Positions 1-8,929 are shown, counted from the stretch's first letter. The stretch: 64,000 nucleotides of DNA from Clostridium sp. (GCA_023667695.1 JAMOZY010000001.1:124001-188000); one strand, 5' to 3'. Numbers and translations are program-made. The notes: generated by a model from the sequence alone, not told the origin.

Positions 1-2
1 GA

Positions 3-440
3 ACGAAAGCCTACTGGCCGGGAATCAATGTAATGCCGTTAGTAATCGTAGGTATTTATTTTGAATTTTTATATTCATTTCCGGTTAATTATGAAATGTA
101 TTGCAAAAAAACGAAAGTAATCGGTGTTGCATCTGCCGTGTCCGCTGCAATGAATATAGGTTTAAATATGTGGTTGATTCCAAAATGTGGAATGCTGGGA
201 GCTGCTATAGCAACGTTCGTATCTTATTTAATCTTGTTTTTAATACATGATTTTGTAGTAAGACGCATGGAAGGATATCATTACAAATGGGTATTCTATA
301 TCAAGGGACTGATTCCGGTACTGATTTGTTGTATTATTACATATGTTTTTTCTGATTTTCTGCTGGTTCGATGGGGAATTGGTATTGGAATTGCCGTGGT
401 ATTAATTAAACGTATTTTGAAAAAGCGAACATTACTGTAA
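3..440 (+). CDS. Wzx-type polysaccharide flippase, C-terminal part (5' end outside window)
   Basis: The open frame runs in from the window edge, so only about the last 145 residues are visible; the internal ATG at 33 is not the real start. The segment is highly hydrophobic with four to five likely membrane helices. It carries the N-x-x-L-N...IP...G..GAA-x-A-T pattern (NIGLNMWLIPKCGMLGAAIA) typical of oligosaccharide flippases of the MATE/Wzx group, which move undecaprenyl-linked repeat units across the membrane. It ends in a basic tail (KRILKKR), expected on the cytoplasmic side. The rhamnose genes downstream fit a surface-polysaccharide locus. The family call is good; the substrate cannot be told. 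Confidence 0.75.
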   Translation, partial: TKAYWPGINVMPLVIVGIYFEFLYSFPVNYEMYCKKTKVIGVASAVSAAMNIGLNMWLIPKCGMLGAAIATFVSYLILFLIHDFVVRRMEGYHYKWVFYIKGLIPVLICCIITYVFSDFLLVRWGIGIGIAVVLIKRILKKRTLL

Positions 441-697
441 AAGGACTATTATTAATCTGTGCATTATTTTCCGTTTTTAATGAATAGTAGTTTTCCAAAT
501 TTTAATAGTTATTTTATTTATACTATGATATGTTAAGTAAAGTATTTTATAAACAGATGGCGAAATATGACAAAAATGACATATTAAGTTCGGGTATTAT
601 TTTTTGATTAAAAGAATTCATGAAAAAGAGGAACGCTTTATCGTAAATGAAAAATGTGTTAAACTAGAGCTAATATAAAAGCAAAGAAGGAAGAAAA
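441..697. other. AT-rich intergenic region before the rhamnose operon
   Basis: These 257 bases hold no credible gene. Short inverted segments (ACTATT near 448, AATAGT near 483) could form a weak terminator hairpin for the flippase gene. The rfbC promoter should lie here; a TAATAT at 671-676 is a possible -10, but I see no matching -35. A good ribosome binding site (AAGAAGGAAG) precedes the ATG at 698. Confidence 0.4.
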
Positions 698-1279
698 ATG
701 AGTAAAATCAAAGTGCAGGATAATTGTAACGGCATAGAAGGCTTAAAGGTCATTGAACCCAAGGTGTTTGGAGATCAACGGGGCTATTTTATGGAGTCCT
801 ATAATTACAATGATTTTAAGGAAGCTGGTATTGATTGTATATTTGTTCAGGATAATCAATCCGCATCCAGGAAAGGGGTACTAAGAGGCTTGCATTTTCA
901 GATTCATTATCCGCAGGATAAGTTGGTAAGGGTAATTCAAGGCCAGGTCTATGATGTGGCAGTTGATTTACGTAGGGATTCCCTTACCTTTGGAAAGTGG
1001 TTTGGGGTTATATTATCAGCAGAAAATAAAAAGCAGTTGTTTATTCCAAAGGGCTTTGCACATGGCTTTGTAGTGTTGAGCGAGCAGGCGGAATTCTGTT
1101 ATAAAGTGACTGATTTTTATCATCCAAATGATGAAAGCGGATTGTGCTGGAACGACCCGGATATTGGTATTGAATGGGAAATGCCGTCGGGCATGACTCC
1201 AGAGGATTTGGTATTGTCCGATAAAGATAAGACATGGGGAAGCTTTCAAGCGTATAAGGATAGTTTCATCGAAATGTAA
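698..1279 (+). CDS. rfbC: dTDP-4-dehydrorhamnose 3,5-epimerase
   Basis: A 193-aa cupin-fold epimerase, the usual family length. It catalyses the third step of dTDP-L-rhamnose synthesis, epimerising C3 and C5 of dTDP-4-keto-6-deoxy-glucose in the cytoplasm. Visible signatures are the N-terminal F-x-D-x-R-G-x-F-x-E-like block (FGDQRGYFMESY, residues 24-35), the RGLHFQ motif with the catalytic His near residue 66, the QDKLVRV strand, and the IPKGFAHGFVVLSE block. The gene begins at an ATG with a well-placed AAGGAAG site. It heads the order rfbC-rfbD-rfbB-rfbA, with rfbD 31 bp downstream. Confidence 0.96.
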   Translation: MSKIKVQDNCNGIEGLKVIEPKVFGDQRGYFMESYNYNDFKEAGIDCIFVQDNQSASRKGVLRGLHFQIHYPQDKLVRVIQGQVYDVAVDLRRDSLTFGKWFGVILSAENKKQLFIPKGFAHGFVVLSEQAEFCYKVTDFYHPNDESGLCWNDPDIGIEWEMPSGMTPEDLVLSDKDKTWGSFQAYKDSFIEM

Positions 1280-1310
1280 AGTAAGGAATCAAAGGATTGG
1301 AGCGGTTTTT

Positions 1311-2180
1311 GTGAGGAAGATTTTACTTACCGGCTGTAACGGACAGCTTGGACGTGCGATTCAAAAGGAATATGTCAGTGAAAAGACAGAGCTTGTATGT
1401 ACTGATGTGATAGAGCAGGCAGGAATAACGGCATTAGATATTACGAAGGTAGAAAATGTGCTGGCAGCGGTGCGCAGTATAAAGCCGGATGTTATCATTA
1501 ATTGTGCAGCTTATACCAATGTGGACCAGTGTGAAAAGCAGTGGAATCTGGCGTATCAGATTAACGCCATTGGCCCACGGAACTTAAGTATTGCTGCAGC
1601 GGATGTGAAGGCAAAAATGATACACGTATCTACGGATTATGTCTTTGATGGAAAGGGAACAAGACCGTATACGGAATTCGATGCAGTAGGACCGGTCAGT
1701 GCGTATGGGAAAACCAAGCTGGAAGGGGAACGGTTTGTACAGGCATTTGCACAGAAGTATTTTATATTACGGACCGCCTGGCTGTATGGGGATGGTAATA
1801 ATTTTGTAAAGACCATGCTGCGCCTGGCGGAAACCCATGATGCGGTAAATGTAGTCTGTGACCAGCTTGGTTCCCCGACCAGTGCTTCAGAGCTTGCCAG
1901 AATGATTCATTATTTAGAAGAGACAGAAAATTATGGATTGTTTCATGGAACCTGTGAAGGGGATACCAATTGGGCGGATTTTGCAGAAGAAGTCTTTCGG
2001 TTAGCAGGCAGGAAAACAAAGGTAAATCATATAACCTCGGAAGAATATAAGGAAATGAATCCGGCTTCTGCAAATCGACCGGCATATTCGATTTTGGAAA
2101 ATTATATGATTCAGCTGACAAGTGATTTTCGGATGGATGACTGGCGTGACTCTATAAAAAAATATTTAACAGATAAATAG
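1311..2180 (+). CDS. rfbD: dTDP-4-dehydrorhamnose reductase
   Basis: A 289-aa short-chain dehydrogenase that reduces dTDP-4-keto-L-rhamnose to dTDP-L-rhamnose with NAD(P)H. The Rossmann motif GCNGQLG lies at residues 8-14, the HVSTDYVFDG block follows, and the catalytic Y-x-x-x-K (YGKTK) is near residue 131. LRTAWLYG and the late NRPAYS motif are typical of RmlD. The start is GTG at 1311; the upstream GGAG is at an acceptable distance and no better ATG exists near the Rossmann motif. Second gene of the rhamnose set. Confidence 0.95.
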   Translation: MRKILLTGCNGQLGRAIQKEYVSEKTELVCTDVIEQAGITALDITKVENVLAAVRSIKPDVIINCAAYTNVDQCEKQWNLAYQINAIGPRNLSIAAADVKAKMIHVSTDYVFDGKGTRPYTEFDAVGPVSAYGKTKLEGERFVQAFAQKYFILRTAWLYGDGNNFVKTMLRLAETHDAVNVVCDQLGSPTSASELARMIHYLEETENYGLFHGTCEGDTNWADFAEEVFRLAGRKTKVNHITSEEYKEMNPASANRPAYSILENYMIQLTSDFRMDDWRDSIKKYLTDK

Positions 2181-2483
2181 GAAGTATATACTGAATGGTG
2201 GATAAAAAGCTGGAATTAGTAAAAAGATGTGCAGGGTACGAAAGTATTTCTGGAAGATGATATTTTTCCAGGATTGCAAAAAAATAGTGTCCTGCCGTAC
2301 TTCTATTTATTGAAGATATGCAAGCGGTGTTGAGGAATTGGATGCTCATACGGAAAGTCAACGATAAAATATAGAATAATGAATGGTTTCGTGTTATGAT
2401 AAAAAAAGTAGTTGGCTATGGAGCATAAAGCTCTCGGCTGGGATACCGGAATTCGAAAAGTGTTTTGCGGAGGTCTGTTCGGA
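2181..2483. other. Gap between rfbD and rfbB
   Basis: About 300 bases without a convincing gene. A 21-codon open frame starts at 2195 but has no ribosome binding site or recognisable sequence. The last 150 bases are AT-rich and may hold a promoter for rfbB-rfbA (a TATGAT at 2395-2400 is a candidate -10 with no good -35). A longer reading of rfbB starting at 2412 is possible, but the strong GGAGG at 2469-2473 points to the ATG at 2484. Confidence 0.4.
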
Positions 2484-3569
2484 ATGAGAATCTATTTAGT
2501 AACTGGTGGAGCCGGTTTTATTGGCTCCAATTATATTCATTATATGTTTCGCAAGTATGATAATGGGATTCGTATTATCAATGTAGATGCCTTGACCTAT
2601 GCAGGGAATCTGGAGAATTTAAAGGATATTGAAGAGAGAGAGAATTATACGTTTATCAAGGCTGATATCACGGATAAGGAAGCAATTGCCAGGATATTTG
2701 CAGAGAATGATATTGACCGTGTGGTTCACTTTGCTGCGGAAAGTCATGTGGACCGCAGCATTAAGAATCCGGAGACTTTTGTTAAGACCAATGTATTGGG
2801 TACGGCAGTGATGTTGAATTGTGCAAAGGCAGCATGGGAATTGCCGGACGGCAGTTTTCAGGCGGGAAAGAAGTTTTTGCATGTATCGACGGATGAAGTA
2901 TATGGTTCCCTGCCGGATGATGGAACGAGTTATTTTTATGAGACAACCCCATATAATCCCCACAGTCCGTATTCTGCCAGTAAAGCATCTTCGGATATGC
3001 TGGTAAAGTCGTATATTGATACCTATCATTTTCCGGCGAATATTACAAATACTTCTAATAATTATGGCCCCTATCAGTTTCCGGAGAAACTGATTCCATT
3101 GATGATTCATAATGCATTGAATGGGAAAAAACTTCCGGTATATGGAGATGGAAGAAATGTCCGCGACTGGTTATATGTGGAGGATCATGCAAAGGGAATT
3201 GATATGGTTCAGGAGCAGGGAACCTTAGGACAGACCTATAACATCGGGGGGCATAATGAGAAGCGTAATATTGAGATTATTCATATAATTATTGAAACCT
3301 TGCAGGAAATCCTTCCAGAGAATGATTCTCGAAAGCGTCATATCACGACGGATTTAATTACTTATGTAGAGGACCGAAAGGGACATGACCGCAGATATGC
3401 CATTGCTCCGGATAAGATAAAAGCTGAAATTGGCTGGGAACCGGAAACGATGTTCCAGGATGGCATTAAAAAGACGATTGCCTGGTATTTATCCCATGAG
3501 GATTGGATGGATAACGTAACAAGCGGTGATTATCAGAAGTATTATGAGGATATGTATAGTAGCAAGTAA
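2484..3569 (+). CDS. rfbB: dTDP-glucose 4,6-dehydratase
   Basis: A 361-aa extended short-chain dehydrogenase that converts dTDP-glucose to dTDP-4-keto-6-deoxyglucose using bound NAD+. The glycine motif GGAGFIGSN follows the start closely, [12 protein letters not shown] and HVSTDEVYG are present, and YSASKAS contains the catalytic Tyr-Lys pair. I chose ATG 2484 because GGAGG sits 10 bases upstream and the protein then begins directly with the Rossmann strand ([12 protein letters not shown]). The in-frame ATG at 2412 would add 24 residues not usual in the family. rfbA follows after 20 bases. Confidence 0.95.
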   Translation: MRIYLVTGGAGFIGSNYIHYMFRKYDNGIRIINVDALTYAGNLENLKDIEERENYTFIKADITDKEAIARIFAENDIDRVVHFAAESHVDRSIKNPETFVKTNVLGTAVMLNCAKAAWELPDGSFQAGKKFLHVSTDEVYGSLPDDGTSYFYETTPYNPHSPYSASKASSDMLVKSYIDTYHFPANITNTSNNYGPYQFPEKLIPLMIHNALNGKKLPVYGDGRNVRDWLYVEDHAKGIDMVQEQGTLGQTYNIGGHNEKRNIEIIHIIIETLQEILPENDSRKRHITTDLITYVEDRKGHDRRYAIAPDKIKAEIGWEPETMFQDGIKKTIAWYLSHEDWMDNVTSGDYQKYYEDMYSSK

Positions 3570-3589
3570 GCGAGTATGGAGATAAGAGT

Positions 3590-4468
3590 ATGAAAGGTAT
3601 TATATTGGCCGGAGGGGCCGGAACAAGATTATATCCCCTTACAAAGGCGGTTTCAAAGCAGATTATGCCGGTTTATGATAAGCCGATGATTTATTATCCC
3701 TTATCCATATTAATGCTGGCAGGAATTCGGGAGATATTAATCATATCGACACCAAGGGATTTACCTGTATTTGTTGAATTATTTGGTGATGGAAGTCAGC
3801 TGGGAATGCATTTTGAATATGCCGTACAGGAGCAGCCACGGGGGTTGGCAGATGCATTTATAATTGGCGCCGATTTTATCGGAACAGATACAGTTGCATT
3901 AGTGCTGGGAGATAATATCTTTTATGGACAGAGCTTTTCAAAGGTTTTGCAGAATGTTGCTGGGAGGACGGAGCATGAAAAGGGTGCTACAATCTTTGGC
4001 TACTATGTGCGTGACCCAAAGGAATACGGCGTAGTTGAATTTGATGAACATGGAAAGGTGCTTTCTATAGAGGAAAAGCCAGAGCATCCAAGGTCCAATT
4101 ATGCAGTCCCGGGACTTTATTTTTATGATAATGCGGTAGTTGAAATCGCTAAAAATATAAAACCATCCGCCAGAGGCGAATTGGAAATTACGGATGTTAA
4201 TAATGAGTATCTCCGGCGTGGTTCCTTACAGGTGGAAACCTTAGGACGGGGCTTTGCCTGGCTGGATACCGGGAATCATGATATGCTGCTGGATGCAGCG
4301 GATTTCGTGGCAGCTTTCCAGAAGCGGCAGGGCCTGTACATTTCCTGTATTGAGGAAATTGCGTATAAACGGGGATTTATTACCCGGGAACAGCTGATTG
4401 CCCTTGCGCAGCCTTTGCGAAAGACGAATTATGGACAGTATTTAATGGAAGTGGCAGAGGGGTTGTAG
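3590..4468 (+). CDS. rfbA: Glucose-1-phosphate thymidylyltransferase
   Basis: A 292-aa nucleotidyltransferase that makes dTDP-glucose from dTTP and glucose-1-phosphate, the entry step of the rhamnose pathway. It shows the family signature [11 protein letters not shown] at residues 7-17, [17 protein letters not shown], the [10 protein letters not shown] metal-binding block, [20 protein letters not shown] and the late [12 protein letters not shown]. Length and motifs are those of RmlA. It is the last gene of the rhamnose set; the next gene is on the other strand and convergent. Confidence 0.96.
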   Translation: MKGIILAGGAGTRLYPLTKAVSKQIMPVYDKPMIYYPLSILMLAGIREILIISTPRDLPVFVELFGDGSQLGMHFEYAVQEQPRGLADAFIIGADFIGTDTVALVLGDNIFYGQSFSKVLQNVAGRTEHEKGATIFGYYVRDPKEYGVVEFDEHGKVLSIEEKPEHPRSNYAVPGLYFYDNAVVEIAKNIKPSARGELEITDVNNEYLRRGSLQVETLGRGFAWLDTGNHDMLLDAADFVAAFQKRQGLYISCIEEIAYKRGFITREQLIALAQPLRKTNYGQYLMEVAEGL

Positions 4469-4528
4469 GGGAACTAAGGAAGGCAGCTGCTATATGTTTT
4501 TATACGGTATAGGAAGAGAAAGAGAGAT

Positions 4529-5377
4529 TTAAGTATCAAATAGTATCACTTTTCCATCTTCTGTTTCTACTCCAAAGGGGAGATTGCCCGGAGGTAGTGT
4601 CTGACCATGGTTTTGGTTTGGATTATCACTGGATACGATAGTATTTCCAGTGGTATAAATGGATACATCCACTCTGCCGGATTGAATGATTGGCAGTATC
4701 TGTTGAGCAGTTGGAGATGCATAGGGGAGCAGAAGAATAGCAAGAGGTTCTTCTAATGGTACATACTGTCCGAATTCATTTAAGACAATAGTTCTTGGTT
4801 GTAAGGTTGTTTTTATTACAGAATCGGCTGGCAAATCCAGAGCATCTCTAATGGAAGAATTGGTGCCGGGAGCGCCATATCGTAAATTATGTTTGGCACT
4901 GGCAGCTATGCTCAAAAGCTCGGTTGCCTGCTGAGCAGCAAAGGATAAATCGGATTTAGCAAGAGCAGTACAAATGTCATTCACATAGTCCTCGCAGGTT
5001 GCCTGATATGCCCATGCCATATCCTTATCTGAATCGTCATCTGGAACTGCATCCAGTGATAATACAAACTTAAATAATTCAGTTGAATCTCGATTCTTAT
5101 CATTTAGCCAGCTTATAATAAATTGCTGAATATAGGAAACGGAAACAGTATGGCATCGGTCATAACCTTTTTTGCGTGGTATCACCCATTTTTCGAATTT
5201 TGGACGTTTTTTTGGGGACTTACTTTTGGAATTAAATTTAATTTTCGGTACAACGTAAGGAGGAAGCGGAGCAGGCGGAACATGAGGCAGGTCAGAAACC
5301 GCCGCTATCGGCTTCTTTTTTCTTTGTATTTCGTTATTGTCGATTTCTTTCCTTATTTTCTTATAAGAAGTATACAT
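4529..5377 (-). CDS. Unrecognised 282-aa protein with basic, proline-rich N-terminus
   Basis: I do not recognise this family. The gene has a good GGAGGG site 9 bases upstream of its ATG on the minus strand. The first 70 residues look disordered: two Lys/Arg-rich stretches flank a proline-rich piece (HVPPAPLPPYVVPK, residues 32-45). A folded part follows with D-R-x-H at residues 73-76, a helical middle, N-L-R-Y-G and N-S-S-I near 164-176, and a C-terminus of short strands ending GVETEDGKVILFD. There is no signal peptide or membrane helix. The DR-x-H plus downstream Asn pattern is loosely reminiscent of beta-beta-alpha metal nucleases, but spacing is unusual and I would not call it one. It sits alone, 3.7 kb from the injection-system genes; a cargo role is only a guess. 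Confidence 0.6.
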   Translation of the reverse strand: MYTSYKKIRKEIDNNEIQRKKKPIAAVSDLPHVPPAPLPPYVVPKIKFNSKSKSPKKRPKFEKWVIPRKKGYDRCHTVSVSYIQQFIISWLNDKNRDSTELFKFVLSLDAVPDDDSDKDMAWAYQATCEDYVNDICTALAKSDLSFAAQQATELLSIAASAKHNLRYGAPGTNSSIRDALDLPADSVIKTTLQPRTIVLNEFGQYVPLEEPLAILLLPYASPTAQQILPIIQSGRVDVSIYTTGNTIVSSDNPNQNHGQTLPPGNLPFGVETEDGKVILFDT

Positions 5378-5621
5378 TGCTCGAATCCCTCCATATTATT
5401 AGTTTATATGTCAAAGCAAGAAACAATATCATTTTATTGTCACTATAGTATATAGAATAAAACATTTTCCAAACATAAAAACAATTCATAATTAGTAAAG
5501 TTTTTAAGTACTGGAATTGCTTGATGTTAAGAAAAAGTTTAATTAAATATTATATATAGTAATAGAGATATGCTTTAATATATCTTATGAACACTTTTTA
5601 TATGTAGGAGGAAAAAGAAGA

Positions 5622-5951
5622 ATGAAGAACTATGAAAAAGCAAATGAGGCTATTGATAATTTGATTTCAATTAGAGGTTGGCAACCGTATCATATACCTC
5701 GCTATTTAGTAACAGCACTTCAAGTAGAGTGTAGTGAATTATTAGACTGCTGTTTATGGCAGACACCGGAAGAAATCGATGGACTTTTTATGCAAAAAGA
5801 CCCGGCTGTTGTAAGTGAACTTGCGGATATAGCAATAAATTTACTATCATTATTGAAATATTGTGATTTGGATTTAGATTCAATTGTATATGAAAAAACG
5901 AATGAGTTGATAGAAAGATACAGTATATTAAATCTCGGGGAACATAGATAA
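5622..5951 (+). CDS. MazG-like nucleotide pyrophosphohydrolase
   Basis: A 109-aa all-alpha protein with the MazG/dUTPase-like layout: E-C-S-E-L-L-D (about residues 35-41) and E-L-A-D-I-A-I-N (about 66-73) supply the acidic metal-binding ExxE and ExxD pairs. Such enzymes hydrolyse (d)NTPs to monophosphates and pyrophosphate. An AGGAGG site lies 10 bases before the ATG. It is the first gene of a three-gene operon in markedly AT-rich DNA, 10 bases from the methyltransferase gene. In the family context it could clean or deplete nucleotide pools; the substrate is not evident from sequence. Confidence 0.85.
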   Translation: MKNYEKANEAIDNLISIRGWQPYHIPRYLVTALQVECSELLDCCLWQTPEEIDGLFMQKDPAVVSELADIAINLLSLLKYCDLDLDSIVYEKTNELIERYSILNLGEHR

Positions 5952-5961
5952 GGAGAAAAGT

Positions 5962-6684
5962 ATGAATGAAATAGATAATTGGAATGATATTGGTATTTTT
6001 TATTGGGAAAAAAGGACAGATAGGCAAAAGTGGGTTCACGAATATATTTTGTATCCAGAACATTATAGAATTATTAGTAACATAAAAAATGATAGCATTC
6101 TTGATTATGGTTGTGGTGATGGAAGTTTAATTAAGTATTTACAAAAAAAAGGTTTTGCCAATTCACTTTTTGCATATGATGATTCTTTGAAGATGAGAAA
6201 CTTAGCCAAAAAGAAATTAGAAAAAGGTATTGTTATAAATGAATTGCAATATGAAAAATATGATATTATTTGTCTTAATATGGTTTTGCAAGATGTTAAA
6301 AATATAAATGCTTTTTTATTAAATCTAAAAAAGTATTTAAGATATAATGGAAATATAATTATTTCATTGCCACATCCGGTTTTTTCATTAATTGAAAACA
6401 GACATTTAACTACGAATCGTGAGATTATCTATAGGGGGAATAGAAAAGGTATATATAGGTATCTTAGTGAAGATACAGAAAAGGTATTTTGGAATGATAT
6501 GAATTGGACAAGCTTATATAATCGAACGATTGGAACATATTCAAAAATGTTTAGTCAATCTGGTTATCTTATTGCAGAAATTTCAGAACCCAAACCAATT
6601 TCAAAGGAATATAATGAAAAAGATTTATATGAAATTAATTCAGAACTTCCAGGTTATATTTTCTTCAGGATTATAATTAAGTGA
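5962..6684 (+). CDS. Class I SAM-dependent methyltransferase
   Basis: A 240-aa Rossmann-fold methyltransferase. Motif I is ILDYGCGDGSLIKYL near residues 45-59, the acidic end of strand 2 is FAYDDS, and motif IV reads YDIICLNMVLQDV. A post-core segment contains IIISLPHPVFS. It resembles small-molecule methyltransferases (UbiE/BioC type) rather than DNA enzymes: there is no DPPY or PC motif of base methylases. The substrate is unknown. Being between a MazG-like hydrolase and a nucleosidase-fold protein, it may act on a nucleotide or supply a nucleoside substrate (S-adenosylhomocysteine) for the third gene; this is inference. Confidence 0.85.
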   Translation: MNEIDNWNDIGIFYWEKRTDRQKWVHEYILYPEHYRIISNIKNDSILDYGCGDGSLIKYLQKKGFANSLFAYDDSLKMRNLAKKKLEKGIVINELQYEKYDIICLNMVLQDVKNINAFLLNLKKYLRYNGNIIISLPHPVFSLIENRHLTTNREIIYRGNRKGIYRYLSEDTEKVFWNDMNWTSLYNRTIGTYSKMFSQSGYLIAEISEPKPISKEYNEKDLYEINSELPGYIFFRIIIK

Positions 6685-6694
6685 GGTTGATTAT

Positions 6695-8500
6695 ATGAAA
6701 AAGTGTATTGTATCAGACTGTAAGACATGCAAAATCAAAATTATTAGTAAAGAACTTGGAATTAATAATAATGATTGTGAAATAGTTTTAATACAATGTG
6801 TAGAATTTATATTAAATCATTTATCAAAAAGAGCTAGTAGATATTTAGGAAATTTGGCACTTTGTTTATTAAGGCAATCCGAAATTAAACTAATGAATAT
6901 TGATAATGAAAAATTTTTAAAACTATGTTTGGTAGAAGTTCAAAATGAAATTGCACTAGGAATAAAAAATTATGATATAATTAAAGAATTATCTATATAT
7001 TATCAAACAGGATATAAACAATTAAAATGGAAAGAATGTGACGAATCGAATTTAGTTGAATTAAATATGACTTATGATTCGTTAATCGGACAAGTATATC
7101 ATCTAATTGGAAATTATCATGACGCTATAGAAAATTACATGAATAATTATGAGAAATATCCTAATTTTAAGTTTTTTAAAGCTCAATATTCCTCAAGTTT
7201 ATATTTAAATAATGGTTCTCATGAAAGAAGTGTTTCTAGAAATATAAGTGAGGAATTATTTAATGCCATTCAATTTAGTCAATGGCAAGATGTAGAATAT
7301 TTTATTGCAGCAAAGTTTTTAGAACATTTAGAAAAGGTAGGGGAATCTGAGAAAGGAATAGAAATGGTTTTGCCGTTAATTGAATATTCTCATATGGAGC
7401 CAGTTTCATTATCGGCTGCAATAAATATGTCAATTCTATTACGAGATATTGGGCAATCTCTTTGGCTTTGTGGAGATAATAGATATAATAGCTATTTAAG
7501 TCGTTCAAAAAAAATTGTAGAAGAATGTGGTCTTAGGGATCAGGAAAGGAAGATTGAAAGTTTAGAAAAAAGAATAGATTTTTTTGAAAATAATAAAATA
7601 GGAGGAAATGTTTATATGCTAAATCAAAATTTATTTTTATGTGATTATTTGGTTGTAACAATCCGTTCTGATGAGTTAAATGCAGCAATATATCACATTG
7701 CTAATGGAAAAACATCAAGTGATAAAAAAACACAATGGCGCAAAGCAAATGTTGAGCAAAAATCAGGAAAAAGAGCTTTAGTTGTTTTTGTTTCTATAGG
7801 ACAGCAAGGAAATTTATCAGCCTGTGATTATTTATATACAGTATTAGAACTTTTAAAACCTAAGAAGATTATTTTAGTAGGTATAGCTGGTTCGGTACCT
7901 TGCACCGATGTAGGATTAGGTGATGTAGTTCTTTGTAGAAATATACTTGATTTTTCTGTTGGAGCAGTTAATTCAGATAATACAAGAGAATATGCAGTAT
8001 CCTCTCCTGATGGCTCATATAATGAACTGAGAAATATCGGTCCAATGATTTCTCAGTGGTCAAAAGAACTAAAATTTGGGAAAAAGATTTTTGGATATGA
8101 AACGGGAAAAGTGATAGAAAAGCCCTGGAAGGATATAGAAGATATTAAATTTGTGGGCGATAAGAAATGGAAAGAAAAATTAAAAAAATATTATTTTTAT
8201 CATAAGGAAAATAATATCAGGGAATGTAAGGCAGTTTTTGGAACAATTGCTACTAGTGATAATGTCATTAAAAGTCCTAAAGAGGTAGAACTATGGCTTA
8301 AAGCGGCTAGAACAATATATGCTATTGAAATGGAAGCGACAGGTGTTATTTTGGCAGCAAATAAATATGCTTGCCCTGTGATAATTGTTAGAGGAATTAG
8401 TGATATAGTCGGACAAGAAAGGGATGATGAATGGGTGTATTATGCCGTAAATTCTGCTGCTGCTTTTGCTAGTGAAATTATTAAAAATGAAATTATATAA
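6695..8500 (+). CDS. TPR-like region fused to nucleoside phosphorylase/nucleosidase domain
   Basis: A 601-aa protein in two parts. Residues 1 to about 300 are helical and TPR-like (for example YDSLIGQVYHLIGNYHDAIENY). Residues about 310-601 form a PNP_UDP_1-type domain: IILVGIAGSVPCTDVGLGDVVL, GTIATSDNVI, the AIEMEATGV substrate-binding block and VIIVRGISDIV with D-E-W-V-Y-Y-A near the end. Fungal NLR-like proteins and bacterial defence proteins carry this same domain; in Detocs and some CBASS systems it cleaves the N-glycosidic bond of ATP. Here the TPR part could sense and the C-terminus act. Plain S-adenosylhomocysteine nucleosidase activity is an alternative. Last gene of the MazG-methyltransferase-PNP operon; codon use is strongly AT-biased compared with the flanking loci. 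Confidence 0.82.
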   Translation: MKKCIVSDCKTCKIKIISKELGINNNDCEIVLIQCVEFILNHLSKRASRYLGNLALCLLRQSEIKLMNIDNEKFLKLCLVEVQNEIALGIKNYDIIKELSIYYQTGYKQLKWKECDESNLVELNMTYDSLIGQVYHLIGNYHDAIENYMNNYEKYPNFKFFKAQYSSSLYLNNGSHERSVSRNISEELFNAIQFSQWQDVEYFIAAKFLEHLEKVGESEKGIEMVLPLIEYSHMEPVSLSAAINMSILLRDIGQSLWLCGDNRYNSYLSRSKKIVEECGLRDQERKIESLEKRIDFFENNKIGGNVYMLNQNLFLCDYLVVTIRSDELNAAIYHIANGKTSSDKKTQWRKANVEQKSGKRALVVFVSIGQQGNLSACDYLYTVLELLKPKKIILVGIAGSVPCTDVGLGDVVLCRNILDFSVGAVNSDNTREYAVSSPDGSYNELRNIGPMISQWSKELKFGKKIFGYETGKVIEKPWKDIEDIKFVGDKKWKEKLKKYYFYHKENNIRECKAVFGTIATSDNVIKSPKEVELWLKAARTIYAIEMEATGVILAANKYACPVIIVRGISDIVGQERDDEWVYYAVNSAAAFASEIIKNEII

Positions 8501-8813
8501 TTATTCACATAACAATAGAGTAATAAATAAAAGTTAATTAATTTACTATCAATAACAAATAATACTAGGAACACAAGAGAAAGAAATGTATACATTGATT
8601 TATTATATTATTATTTTTGATTCAAGGCAGTGCTGCTATAAATATTCATCTATCAGTAATCAGATAGAATTATAATGAGATTGCTGAGCAGTGCAGAAAT
8701 ACTGGATATATAATATATCTTTAATTGTCCAATGCTTACAGATGGCTTATTCATCAATAATGAAATAATAAGAAAAGACCTGAAAAAATAAATATTCTAC
8801 CCTTATAAAGGTA
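8501..8813. other. AT-rich intergenic region downstream of the nucleosidase gene
   Basis: No gene is visible. The stretch is highly AT-rich, with a small hairpin (TCTATC/GATAGA around 8651-8671) but no clear intrinsic terminator. It separates the defence-like operon from the regulated promoter at 8814. Confidence 0.4.
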
Positions 8814-8841
8814 TTGACAAACCCCCTTTTATTTCTACAAT
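8814..8841 (+). promoter_or_regulatory. Strong sigma-A-type promoter
   Basis: TTGACA at 8814-8819 is a perfect -35. After 16 bases TACAAT at 8836-8841 gives a five-of-six -10. Transcription would begin near 8848, inside the right arm of the overlapping dyad, and reach the 20-codon frame at 8867 and possibly the DUF4157 gene at 9029. Confidence 0.7.
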
Positions 8842-8862
8842 CATAGAAATGAAAGGGGGTTT
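8819..8862. promoter_or_regulatory. Long dyad overlapping promoter and ribosome binding site
   Basis: The arms 8819-8837 (AAACCCCCTTT T ATTTCTA) and 8844-8862 are complementary over 19 positions with a single T-G pair and a 6-base loop. The dyad covers the promoter spacer and -10 and ends in the AAAGGGGG ribosome binding site. There is no T-run after it, so it is a poor terminator. It may be a repressor operator. As RNA from upstream read-through it would also hide the ribosome binding site. Confidence 0.65.
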
Positions 8863-8866
8863 TATT

Positions 8867-8929
8867 ATGAATTCAAACGAATCAAAATACAATGATTATT
8901 TTACAGCTTTTATGTTTGTAAAATGTTAA
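8867..8929 (+). CDS. Possible 20-codon leader peptide or gene remnant
   Basis: The frame reads MNSNESKYNDYFTAFMFVKC and stops with TAA. It has a very good ribosome binding site (AGGGGG at 8854-8859, 8 bases before the ATG) and lies just behind a strong promoter. Nothing in the peptide is recognisable. It could be a leader peptide for the DUF4157 gene or the stub of a lost gene whose operator remains. Confidence 0.35.
   Translation: MNSNESKYNDYFTAFMFVKC

Noticed and set aside
2195-2260. A 21-codon frame between rfbD and rfbB
   Set aside because: No ribosome binding site and no recognisable sequence; short frames of this size are common by chance.
525-5531. TGTTAAG words at 531 and 5525 as further sites of the CIS regulator
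   Set aside because: Neither has a second heptad at 11-bp spacing of comparable quality beside a good -10; both lie in AT-rich DNA where the word is expected by chance.
8819-8862. The GC-capped hairpin as an intrinsic terminator of the MazG/methyltransferase/nucleosidase operon
   Set aside because: There is no T-run after the stem, it overlaps a strong promoter and the right arm contains a ribosome binding site, so a regulatory dyad is the better reading.
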